Assembly (NCBI GenBank): GCA_030431755.1
Contig: JAUIIK010000033.1
Span: 1 to 42,534 of the forward strand
Direction of reading: 5' to 3'
DNA length: 42,534 nucleotides
Source: Chloroflexia bacterium
GTDB lineage: Bacteria; Chloroflexota; Chloroflexia; Thermomicrobiales; CFX8
The notes under the pieces are model-generated. The model did no database searches, was not told where the DNA came from, and saw only the letters and a program-made list of their open reading frames with translations. A program made the position numbers and the translations under genes. This document shows positions 16,115 to 24,800 of this stretch, piece by piece. Each line of letters begins with the position of its first letter. Within the stretch, counting starts at the first letter, position 1.

Positions 16115-16834
16115 TTAAGATCGCCCGGAGGCCTCTTCCGGAGGACGGAAGCGATAGCCAATACCGGGGTCGGTGACGATAAAGCGCGGCCGGGCGGAAT
16201 CCGGTTCGATCTTGCGGCGCAGCTGGTTGATGTACACGCGCAGATAGTTGGTCGAGTCTTCCGAGGCCGGCCCCCAGACCTGGGTCAGCAGCATCTGATG
16301 GGTCATGACCTTGCCGGCGTTCGTTGCCAGCACACGCAGCAGCTCGAACTCGGTCGGCGTCAAGTGGACCTCCGCCCTGTCAATCGTGACGACGTGACCG
16401 GCGAGGTCGATTCGCAGGCTGTCAAAGTCGAGGATGGGATCTGCCTGTGACTCCTGTGTCGTACGCCGCAGCGCCGCCCGGATGCGGGCCAGCAGTTCCT
16501 CCATTCCGAACGGCTTGGTGAGATAGTCGTCCGCCCCGGCGTCCAGCGCCTGCACCTTCTCGCGCTCCTCGGCGTGGGCTGACAGGACGATGATCGGCAG
16601 CTGCGACCATTCCCGGATCTGCCGGATGACTTCGAGGCCGTCAGGAGTGTCCGCTGTTGGGCCCGGCATCTCGAGATCGAGGACGATGATGTCCGGCGGG
16701 TTGCTGGCGGCCAGCGTCAGCGCGCGCTCGCCGTCGGCGGCCAGCTCCACCTGGTAGTTGTTCGCCCGCAGGCCGGCGCTGAGCGCGCGGAGTATCTGAC
16801 GTTCGTCATCGACGACGAGCACTCGTTCGGTCAC
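16115..16834 (-). CDS. kdpE: KdpE-like OmpR-family response regulator
   Basis: The 239-residue protein has a receiver domain (D9/D10, phospho-acceptor D53, S85, K107) and an OmpR winged helix. The winged helix includes LTPTEFELLRVLATNAGKVMTHQMLLTQVWG and an ending PRFIVTDPGIGYRF that closely follows KdpE. KdpE normally activates the high-affinity potassium pump operon kdpFABC; no Kdp pump subunit is in this window. The loop after D53 is longer than usual: about 12 residues separate D53 from the conserved Gly (G66), against roughly 7 in typical receivers, an insertion of about five (GPTADTP region). It overlaps the kinase gene by 4 bases (16831-16834), so the pair is translationally coupled. 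The likely target is the KimA-like gene downstream. Confidence 0.82.
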   Translation of the reverse strand: MTERVLVVDDERQILRALSAGLRANNYQVELAADGERALTLAASNPPDIIVLDLEMPGPTADTPDGLEVIRQIREWSQLPIIVLSAHAEEREKVQALDAGADDYLTKPFGMEELLARIRAALRRTTQESQADPILDFDSLRIDLAGHVVTIDRAEVHLTPTEFELLRVLATNAGKVMTHQMLLTQVWGPASEDSTNYLRVYINQLRRKIEPDSARPRFIVTDPGIGYRFRPPEEASGRS

Positions 16835-18294
16835 GGTTGTGCCACCTGTCCCGCGGGCGGCTCAGCCGTGAACGCTTCGGCCCTGGCCAGCGGTACGGTG
16901 AAGCTGAACCGCGTCCCACCGCCCGGATTCGGTTGCGCCGCGATGCTGCCGCCGTGTGCTTCCACGAACCCGCGGCAGATCGCCAGGCCCATGCCGGAGC
17001 TACGGCTGCGGGGTTGCTTCTCGACGCGATAGAACCTGTCGAAGATGCGCTCTTCGTCACCGGCAGGGATGCCCGGTCCGCGATCTTCAACCCGGAATTC
17101 GAGCATGTCGCCCAGTTTCCTCGCAGCTATCCGGATCTCGTCGTTTGCCGGAGAATACTTCACCGCGTTCTCCAGCAGGTTGGCAAGCACTTCGGAGATC
17201 ATCACGAAGTCGATGTCGATCAGCGTCGATTCGCTCGGCAGATCCAGCCGAACCTCCCGGCCTTCAAGCAAGTGCGCCGATCTATCGAGGACCTCGTTAA
17301 CGACTTCGGCGGGCTCATACCAGTCCCGCGCCAGGTTGAGCGCGCCGGCCTCGATACGCGAGAGATCGAGCAGATTCGTCACCAGCCGGTTGAGCCGGTC
17401 GGTCTCTTCATCAATAGCTTCGAGCAGCTCCAGACGGTCGGCCTCGTCCCAGCTCACGCCGGACTGCATCAACGTCGTCGCCGACGCCTTGATCGACGCC
17501 AAGGGCGTGCGGAGGTCGTGTGAGACGGCGGAAAGCAGCGCCGACTTGAGCTCGTCGGTGCGGCTAAGGATTTCCGCCCGGGTCCGTTGCTCGGTCAGCT
17601 GGCTGCGCTCGATCGCCAGGGCAGCCTGATTCGCGAAGGTGACGAGGAGACGGCTCTCCTCATCATTGAAGGGGCGTCGGTCGTAGTCGCGGACAACGAC
17701 AAGCACGCCGATTGGCTCGTCGGTCGTCCGGATCGGCACGACCAGCGTTTCATTGCCGCGCGGGCTCGACGCGCCATTGCCGAGCTGCAAGCGCCGGGTA
17801 CCGAGCCCCGTCATCTCGCGCTCGTGCAGCGCTCGCCGCGCGGTGGAGAAGAGTTCCCGATCTGTCACGTCGATCCCGTCGTCGGTTGCCGCGCCGACGC
17901 GAAAGCCGTCACCCTCAACAAGCAGCACGGCGCAGCGGTTCAAATCGAACATGCGCTGGACGCGCTCTGCGATCGAGGCCGAAACGCTCTCGACCTCGTT
18001 CGAACGGATCAGCGCCACACTAAGCTGGTAGAGAGTGTCCGTCTGCCGGCTGCGGCGCATGGCATCGCGTGTCCGCTCGCGGGCGCGGACGACGAGCCGG
18101 GAGATGATGATCGAGAGGCCGAGAAAGGCGATGAGAGCCAGGATATCGTGGGTATTGGCGACGAAGAAGGTGTGGTAGGGCGTTGTGAAGAAGAAGTTGA
18201 AGGCGAAAAACGCGCTAGCCGCGCTTGCAATGCTCGCCCGCATATCTGCTACCAGCGCGATACCGGTCACCGCGACGAGGTAGAAGACCAGCAC
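16831..18294 (-). CDS. KdpD-like sensor histidine kinase (DUF4118-GAF-HisKA-HATPase), 5' end uncertain
   Basis: From the GTG at 18294 the product is 487 residues. Membrane helices 2-4 of the DUF4118 bundle are within ~70 residues (FFAFNFFFTTP is typical of KdpD), then come a GAF domain (~95-230), HisKA with H259 in SAVSHDLRTPLASIK, and HATPase boxes LLENAVKYSP, DRGPGIP, IFDRFYRV and GMGLAICRG. The KdpD N-terminal KdpD/USP domains are absent. In-frame sequence continues upstream to a TGA at 18420 and encodes a clear extra membrane helix (TIVAALFAIIAVTGLTL), the expected first DUF4118 helix, but contains no ATG, GTG or TTG. The true start is therefore either non-canonical in 18345-18417 or reached from ATG 18421-18427 by a frameshift. 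It is coupled to kdpE. Confidence 0.8.
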   Translation of the reverse strand: MLVFYLVAVTGIALVADMRASIASAASAFFAFNFFFTTPYHTFFVANTHDILALIAFLGLSIIISRLVVRARERTRDAMRRSRQTDTLYQLSVALIRSNEVESVSASIAERVQRMFDLNRCAVLLVEGDGFRVGAATDDGIDVTDRELFSTARRALHEREMTGLGTRRLQLGNGASSPRGNETLVVPIRTTDEPIGVLVVVRDYDRRPFNDEESRLLVTFANQAALAIERSQLTEQRTRAEILSRTDELKSALLSAVSHDLRTPLASIKASATTLMQSGVSWDEADRLELLEAIDEETDRLNRLVTNLLDLSRIEAGALNLARDWYEPAEVVNEVLDRSAHLLEGREVRLDLPSESTLIDIDFVMISEVLANLLENAVKYSPANDEIRIAARKLGDMLEFRVEDRGPGIPAGDEERIFDRFYRVEKQPRSRSSGMGLAICRGFVEAHGGSIAAQPNPGGGTRFSFTVPLARAEAFTAEPPAGQVAQP

Positions 18295-18489
18295 ATCGAC
18301 GGTATCCAGATACGAGCGGAAGGGTAGCGTCAGGCCCGTAACGGCGATGATCGCGAAGAGCGCGGCAACAATTGTAGGCGGGCGGGGTCGGAATCGCTGG
18401 CGCGTACGGTGGTCCCTTCATCATCACGGCGCTACGACACTATCGAAGTATTCGCCCTGAGGCGTGGTCCGCCAAGAATAGCTGTGGGT

Positions 18490-18894
18490 TCATGGTCTGG
18501 ATGCTGTTCCGTAGAGCAGCACGCCGTCACGTAGTACCTGTGTGATGAACTCCTGCACGCGGGCATCCGCCGGCGGATTCTCGAAACGCTCAACGGTCCA
18601 GAACTGTGGCGCGATCTGGCGTCCCGCCTCCAGGAAGAGCGGATAAGTGGCATCGACCAGCGCTTGCTGGAGTTCTTCGGGGATCGGTGCGTGCGTGAGC
18701 ACCAGCAGGTCGATGTCGGATCGAAACGGCAGGTGACTGGACCACATCTCGCCGCGTGCCGCCGATCCATAGAGTATGACCTTCGTCAGATTCTGGCCCA
18801 GCCGGCCGCTGAGTATGTCGAGATACCGCTCGACGATTTCGCGTTCGGCATCGGACAAGTGTCTCAGGGTATCGTCGGTACTCTGGTGATCCAC
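18490..18894 (-). CDS. Stand-alone minimal nucleotidyltransferase (MNT/NTP_transf_2 domain)
   Basis: The 134-residue protein is one nucleotidyltransferase domain: LYGSAARGEM (GSxxRG, 43-48) and RSDIDLLVL (metal-binding D60 and D62) after an N-terminal helix. The third acidic residue is not obvious by eye. Small MNT proteins commonly pair with HEPN toxins, which they AMPylate, or act as stand-alone nucleotidyltransferases; no HEPN gene is next to it. It starts with GTG overlapping the TAG of the DedA gene by one base (TAGTG), so the two are translated together, an uncommon pairing for an antitoxin. The 195-bp gap downstream (18295-18489) carries the extra kinase helix region and nothing else I can name. 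Confidence 0.82.
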   Translation of the reverse strand: MDHQSTDDTLRHLSDAEREIVERYLDILSGRLGQNLTKVILYGSAARGEMWSSHLPFRSDIDLLVLTHAPIPEELQQALVDATYPLFLEAGRQIAPQFWTVERFENPPADARVQEFITQVLRDGVLLYGTASRP

Positions 18895-19517
18895 TAGCTG
18901 CTCCAGCGCCGGCGCAAGCGGCGAGTGACGAACGAAACGGCTACGACTGCAACGGCGGCGATGACGATGAGCTCGAAGATGTCAGTGTATTCGGACGCCC
19001 GGCTCCACTGCGAGCCGAGCAGCCAGCCGGTCAGAATCAGCGCCGCGTTCCAGATTGCGCTGCCGATCGCCGTCAGGAAAATGAATTCGGCGAGATTCAT
19101 TCGCGCCACACCGGCCGGGACCGAGACCAGGCTGCGAATGCCCGGCATGAGCCGCCCGAGCAGCACCGCCCAGCGCGCGTAGCGGTCGAACCACTCCATC
19201 GACTTGTCGAGATCCTCCGGGCCGGTCAGGGCATAGCGCCCGTAGCGCTCGAACCAACGTGTGAGCGTTGCAAATGGCACGCTCCGCGCGAGAACGTAGG
19301 GCACGAGTGCGCCGAGCACCGAACCGACCGTCGCTGCGCCGATCAGCAGGACGAGTTGGAACTCACCTTCACTGGCGAGAAAACCCGCCAGCGGCAGGAT
19401 GATCTCGGACGGGATTGGCGGGAAGACGGACTCGATGATGATGAGGATGACGACGCCCGGATAGCCGAGCCCTGTCAGGACGTCGCGCGCCCATTCTGTC
19501 AGATCGATACCTGGCAT
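18894..19517 (-). CDS. DedA-family membrane protein
   Basis: The 207-residue integral membrane protein has the DedA (SNARE-associated/VTT) signatures: acidic E29 with FPPIPSE (32-38) in the first re-entrant region, and GRLMPGIRSLVSVPAG (121-136) carrying the functional arginines R122 and R128. The re-entrant helices, with further membrane spans and a basic cytoplasmic end (RRLRRRW), fit the family. DedA proteins are lipid scramblases/flippases, for undecaprenyl phosphate or other lipids, that support membrane potential and envelope integrity. The gene is divergent from the two-component pair across 19518-19717 and coupled to the small nucleotidyltransferase. Which lipid it moves cannot be told. 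Confidence 0.88.
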   Translation of the reverse strand: MPGIDLTEWARDVLTGLGYPGVVILIIIESVFPPIPSEIILPLAGFLASEGEFQLVLLIGAATVGSVLGALVPYVLARSVPFATLTRWFERYGRYALTGPEDLDKSMEWFDRYARWAVLLGRLMPGIRSLVSVPAGVARMNLAEFIFLTAIGSAIWNAALILTGWLLGSQWSRASEYTDIFELIVIAAVAVVAVSFVTRRLRRRWSS

Positions 19518-19637
19518 CGAGCGGTTTGTGTTCCTGTCTGACGTCTATCGGGCGATGTGCGTGGCCAACCTGCGGCGGCGTCTCTGGTGACAATCCGGAA
19601 CGATATCACTCGCAACGCGTAGCGACTGAGAGACCGG

Positions 19638-19669
19638 TTAATCGGGATTTCATGGCGCCGCGCTAGGCT
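19638..19669 (+). promoter_or_regulatory. OmpR-type direct-repeat box and -10 before the two-component operon
   Basis: TTAATCGGGATTTCAT (19638-19653) consists of two TTMAT half-sites 11 bp apart start to start, the usual pitch of OmpR/PhoB-family operators. Ten bases later is a -10-like TAGGCT (19664-19669), and no -35 consensus is present, so an activator at the box would take its place. A box matching at 12 of 16 positions precedes the PepSY gene (30751-30766). It suggests autoregulation by the response regulator. Confidence 0.5.
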
Positions 19670-19717
19670 ACGGTGGACAACCCCTCCGGGGCTACGGAAG
19701 CGAGGACTGACGAAGCG

Positions 19718-20401
19718 ATGCGAGTGTTGGTTGTTGAAGATGAAACACGCATGGCCGAGTTCATCAACAAGGGCTTGACCGAGGCAGGCTACGCCGTCGA
19801 TATCGCCGAAGATGGCGAGCGGGGCCTGGCCTGGACCAATGTCGTCGACTACGACCTCATCATCCTCGACATCATGCTGCCGCGCCGCGATGGCCTCGAT
19901 GTCTGCCGCACGCTCCGCGCTCGCGGTAATCAGACGCTGATCCTTATGCTGACGGCGCGCGATGCCGTTGAAGACCGTGTGCTCGGCCTCGACAGTGGCG
20001 CTGATGACTACCTGGTGAAGCCCTTCTCGTTTGCCGAGCTCGTCGCGCGGCTGCGGGCGCTGGCGCGGCGTGAGCCGGTCCTGACTGGACCGGTGCTGGA
20101 GATCGCCGACCTGACGCTCGACACCCGGACACGCGAAGTGACGCGGGCCGGGACGCCGATCGAACTGACCAACAAGGCTTACGCGCTGCTTGAATACCTC
20201 ATGCGGCATCCGAATCAGGTGCTGACCCGGACGATGATTGGCGAGCATATCTGGAACTATGACTTCGACAACGCGACCAACGTCATCGATGTGCATATTC
20301 GCTATCTTCGCAAGGCTGTCGATGATCCCTTCGAGCCGAAGCTCATCCAGACGGTGCGCGGCGCAGGCTATCGCATCTCCGACCAGGCGCCGATGAGCTA
20401 G
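19718..20401 (+). CDS. OmpR-family response regulator (MprA/CusR-like)
   Basis: The 227-residue regulator has a receiver (VVEDE acidic pocket, phospho-acceptor D51 in LIILDIMLP, K101 in DYLVKPFSF) and an OmpR winged helix (ELTNKAYALLEYLMRHPNQVLTR split by the turn, then VDVHIRYLRKAVDD, RGAGYRI). I prefer ATG 19718, which puts the first receiver strand at residue 2 and has GAGG about 12 nt upstream; a GTG at 19673 would add 15 residues without domain content. The kinase gene starts 2 bp after its stop. Its probable box sits just upstream, and the PepSY gene at 30833 may be a second target. The signal is unknown; the MprA/CusR branch mostly answers envelope or metal stress. Confidence 0.9.
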   Translation: MRVLVVEDETRMAEFINKGLTEAGYAVDIAEDGERGLAWTNVVDYDLIILDIMLPRRDGLDVCRTLRARGNQTLILMLTARDAVEDRVLGLDSGADDYLVKPFSFAELVARLRALARREPVLTGPVLEIADLTLDTRTREVTRAGTPIELTNKAYALLEYLMRHPNQVLTRTMIGEHIWNYDFDNATNVIDVHIRYLRKAVDDPFEPKLIQTVRGAGYRISDQAPMS

Positions 20402-20403
20402 CA

Positions 20404-21837
20404 ATGGGCAATCCCCTGCGCTCGATCCGCGTCCGGCTGACTCTCTGGCATGTCGTGGCGCTGGCCTTGTTACTGGCCGTCTTCAGCGCCGGCGTCTATT
20501 TCGCGTTACGGCGCGAGCTACAGGAAAACCTCGACAACAGCCTTGAGAGCCGGGTCGCGGCGCTGTTGCCACTGGTCGAGGTCTCGGGCGGGACGCCGCG
20601 TCTGCCACCGAACGTCGCGCCGGTCGAGCTCGACGAAGATGGTGACGATGAAGCTCCCGAGCCGGATGACGAGGTCTTCGTGCGCTTGTTCGACGATACC
20701 GGCGCGCTCGTTCTCGACACCAGCGAGACAGACGAGGTCGGCCAGCTCGCTACCGCCGACGTTGCCGTGGCGCTTGAGGGCTCCCCACAGTGGCTGACGC
20801 TGAGTAGTGAGGACGAGGACGAGGACTTTCGCGTGCTCATCGCGCCGGTTGTGCGGGATGGTGAGGTCGTCGGCGCGCTAGCCGTGGGTGAGTCTGACGA
20901 GGATGTGGCCGAGGCGCTCGACGCGCTATTGACGATCGTCGGCGTCGCCTTGCCCTTGTCATTGTTGGCTGCCGGCGGCGTCGGCATCTTCCTCTCCTCG
21001 CGCGCCCTCGCGCCGATCGACCGCATCACCCGCGCGGCGCGCGACATCTCAGCCGCAGATCTCGGTCAACGGTTGGACATGGATCTGCCGGATGATGAGC
21101 TGGGCCGCTTGGCCCGCACCTTCGACGACATGCTGGAGCGGCTCGACGATGCGTTCCGCCGCCAGCGTCAGTTCACGGCCGACGCCTCGCATGAGCTACG
21201 CACACCCCTCTCGATCATGCGCGGCCAGATCGAGGTCGCGCTGGCCCGTCCCCGCGGCCCTGACGAGTACGTCGAGACGCTGGAGGCCGCCGCGGAGCAG
21301 ACCGAGCGGCTGATCGCTCTGACGACGAGTCTGCTGACGCTCGCCCGAGCCGATGCCGGTCGGATCCCGCTCCAGCCGGAGCCGCTGGAAGTCCGGGCGC
21401 TTGTCGAGCTGACCGTTGAGCAGGCGCGCCATCTGGCCGAGGAGCGGGGAGTCGCGCTTGCGGTCGCAGGCCCCGAGGCGTGGATTGAGGCCGACACCAC
21501 ACTGCTGATTCAGCTCCTGCTCAACCTGCTCGACAATGCCGTGAAACACACGCCGTCCGGTGGCCAGGTGCGGGTGACATGGACAACGGAGGCAGACGAT
21601 CTTCAGCTGAAGGTCACTGACACCGGCGAGGGCATCCCATCCGAGCACCTGCCGCACATCTTCGACCGCTTCTACCGGGTCGACGTCGCCCGCAACCGTT
21701 CCGAGGGTGGCGCCGGCATCGGCCTCGCCATCGCCCGGTGGATTGCCGAGGCCCACGGCGGCACGATCTCAGCGACCAGTCGGCCGGGGGCGGGTTCGAC
21801 CTTCCTGGTCACGCTACCTGGAACGGACGCCTCGTGA
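20404..21837 (+). CDS. Membrane sensor histidine kinase (HAMP-HisKA-HATPase) with acidic sensor domain
   Basis: The 477-residue kinase has TM1 (~13-34), an extracytoplasmic domain (~38-172), TM2 (~174-197), HAMP (~198-250), HisKA with H263 in TADASHELRTPLSIM, and HATPase boxes LLNLLDNAVKHTP, DTGEGIP, IFDRFYRV and GAGIGLAIARW. The sensor domain is strongly acidic, with Asp/Glu clusters at about 75-90 (ELDEDGDDEAPEPDDE) and 135-141 (EDEDED). Such clusters could bind cations or cationic peptides, as in PhoQ-like sensors; that is inference. The gene follows its response regulator by 2 bp and is convergent with the SARP-like gene 42 bp away. Confidence 0.9.
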   Translation: MGNPLRSIRVRLTLWHVVALALLLAVFSAGVYFALRRELQENLDNSLESRVAALLPLVEVSGGTPRLPPNVAPVELDEDGDDEAPEPDDEVFVRLFDDTGALVLDTSETDEVGQLATADVAVALEGSPQWLTLSSEDEDEDFRVLIAPVVRDGEVVGALAVGESDEDVAEALDALLTIVGVALPLSLLAAGGVGIFLSSRALAPIDRITRAARDISAADLGQRLDMDLPDDELGRLARTFDDMLERLDDAFRRQRQFTADASHELRTPLSIMRGQIEVALARPRGPDEYVETLEAAAEQTERLIALTTSLLTLARADAGRIPLQPEPLEVRALVELTVEQARHLAEERGVALAVAGPEAWIEADTTLLIQLLLNLLDNAVKHTPSGGQVRVTWTTEADDLQLKVTDTGEGIPSEHLPHIFDRFYRVDVARNRSEGGAGIGLAIARWIAEAHGGTISATSRPGAGSTFLVTLPGTDAS

Positions 21838-21879
21838 GATGCGTGCCGGGCGAGCCAGCGATCCTCCTGCCGCGGGAAT

Positions 21880-24800
21880 CTATCTGACGCGATCAAGTAT
21901 CTTGTCGAGCGTCAACGGGCCGTCCGGCATCGAGGCGTCGTCGACAATGCCCGCGCTCGCTCCGTGCGCCATCTCCGGTAGCACCTGGAGTATTTCGAGC
22001 TTCGTTGCATACCAGATTTCTGGTTGTGCCTGAATGAAGCTGCAATAGGCAGTGAGCCGGGTTGCGTCGTCGCGCCCGCTGGGTGCTGCCAGTAGGGCGC
22101 ATAGCCCTTGCGCTGCCAGGTCGAGCAGTAGCGGAGTCGCACCCGTCTCGCGGACCAGCTGAATCGCATCATGCAACGTTGATAGTGCGTCTTCGGCACG
22201 GCCCAGCGCTAGCATCGCTCTTGCAACCGCGCCCAGCGCGCTGGCGCGGCCCCGGATGTCTTCGAGTTCTTCTGCCAGTGCGAGTGCTTGGTCGGCGTCC
22301 TCCAGCGCCTCGTCAACTCGATGCTCCGAGAGCGCGACCTGGGATCGAACGACGCCCCACTGCACAATGCCGGGCAGGAAGCTATGCGCTTCGAATACCT
22401 CTTTGCACTGCCGCAACCGCTCCAGGGCATCATGCGAGTCGCCACTCAGCAGCGCTATCTCAGCCAGCCGGAGCGAGGCTATCGCGCCAACGATATACCC
22501 GCCCCGTTCCTGCGCGACCTGCCGGCATTCGATGAGGCGACGATGCGCCTCCGCGAGATCGCCCTGTCGTAGCGCGAGACGCCCCAGGCCTTCGAGCCGA
22601 GCGGGCAGGTGTTCGACGCCGAGCTCGCGGTAGAGGGCGAAACTCTCCTCCATATGGTCCTGAGCCCGCTGGAAGTCGCCAGTCTCGCAAGCGACTTCGC
22701 CAAGATTTCCAAGCTCGCGGGCGACGCCCTCCCAGTCGTGTAGCGACCGGCGGATCTCCAGGCTAGCGGCAAAGCCACGCCGCGCAGCCAGGAAATCGCC
22801 AACGTCAAAGGCGATGCCGGCCAGCCTGTTTCGCGCCGTCGCCTCACCGTAACGGTCGCCCGTGCGTTGGGCCTCCTCCAGGGAGCGCTGATAGAGGCGG
22901 CTGGCTTCCCGGAAGTTGCCGGCCATGTTTGCGATGCGCCCTTTGATATCGAGGCTGAATGCGAGCTGGTGCTGCGCCTGATGACGGGCCAGCAGCGCGT
23001 CTGCGGCAGCCAGGCTCGCTTGCGCCTGCACTGGCTGCCCGAGCATCAGCATGAAGCGCGCCTTGCGCCCGAGGATGCGCCCCATCAGGATGTCGGCGTC
23101 GACTTGCCCCTCGAGCTCCGATTGCAGCGCCGCTTGTGCCATGTCCATCAGCTGTAGTCCGGGCGCCGGCAGCTGCCGCAGGGCGTAGAACAGGCCGACG
23201 CCGTCCAGGGCGCTGCCGATCGACGCGAATTGCCGGCGGCTCACTAACCACTCCCAGGCAACCCGCAGATTGCTCCGCTCGGCATCGATCAACTTCAGCG
23301 TATCCGCCTGCTCTACTCCCTTGAGGCGCGTCTCGGCGTTTGACATGAGGTCGGAGTAGTATCGAGCATGGCGGTCTCTGGCGGCTGTAGCCAGGTCAGG
23401 ATCCTCTGCAAGGCGCTCACCGGCGTATTGCCGCAGGACTTCATGTAGCGCGAAACGGCTTGTCCCGTCGCGACGTACGAGCGATTTGTCGATGAATTCC
23501 AGCAGGTCGGGTAGTTCGGCATTGGCCGTCGCCCTGGCGGCAGCGGCGGTGAAGCCGCCCGAAAAGACTGAGAGCGCCGCGAATGTGCCCTGCCCGACAG
23601 CGTCAAGCAGATTCCAGGAACCGTCGAATACGGCTCTCAGACTCTGGTGGCGTTCGGGACGGTCGCGAGCCGCCATCCCAAGGAAGTCGAGATTCTCGCC
23701 GATTCGGCTGGCGATCTCCGCGCATGTCATCAGCCGCGCCCAGCTTGCCGCCAGCTCGATCCCGAGCGGCAAGCCGTCCAGCTGGCGGCAGATGTCCGCG
23801 ATCTGCTTGAGCTCCTCATTTCCAGGTAGAAAGTCGGGCTGGACCTGGCGGGCCCGGTCGACGAAGAGCCGGACTGCATTCGAACGCCGCAGATCCTCGC
23901 TGCCGCCTCCGTCAGCCAGCAGCCCGGCCAGCGGAATGTTCCATGCGGCTTGCAGCGCCAGGCGCTCGCGGGATGTCACCAGAATGGTGACGCCGCTGAC
24001 GTGCTCGAGCAGCCCGCTGATTACCGGGGCCGCATCGATCAGGTGCTCGAAATTGTCAAGCAGCAGCAACGCCGTCGCATCGGAGAGCTGGCGCTGTAAC
24101 TGGACCAGCGGGTCGGTCGATCCGGAGAGCGAGAAGCTGTAGGCCTCGGCGACAGCCTGGGGAATCTGTCCGACATCCTCGATCTCTGCAAGCATGGCGA
24201 TACCGGCAAGGTCGTATGCGTGGCTGTGCTCTTCAAGCGCTCGGAGCGCGAGCCGTGTCTTGCCGCTCCCGCCTGGGCCGGTCAGCGAGATCAGCCTGAC
24301 GGATTGATCTTGAAGGTATCGCGCCAGCAGCGCCAGCTCGACGTCGCGGCCAATGAACGAGGTCGCCGGTCCACGGACGCGGAGCCTGGGCACAGGCTCC
24401 GAATCTGGCTCGGCGATGACGAGCGGCCGGGCTGTCGCGGCCTCGGCGTATGCGCCGTCACGGATCTCCTGGTAGAGCCTGATCGTCTCCTGCTCCAGCG
24501 CAACGCCGAGCTCGTGTTCGAGCATCTGCGCGAAGGCGTCGAACTGGACCAGCGCGGCGTTGCGCCGGCCTGCCAGAACAAGTTCACGGGCATAGCTCCG
24601 AAACGCGGTTTCGTGCCAGGGCTCGATCTCCAGCAACCGTTCCAGCGCGCCCGCTGCCGCGTCATGTTCCCCGGCGGCGGCGTGCAGCCCGGCTAGCTGC
24701 TCGAACGCCGCCATCGCCCGGGAGCGCAGCCGTTCCCGCTCGGCAATGAGCCACTCATCGAAGGACGGCGCAGCGCGTACCGTGAAGCCGGCCAGGAAAT

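Noticed and set aside
18490-18894. HEPN/MNT toxin-antitoxin module
   Set aside because: The MNT domain is clear, but no HEPN gene is adjacent on either side; the neighbour is a DedA membrane protein.
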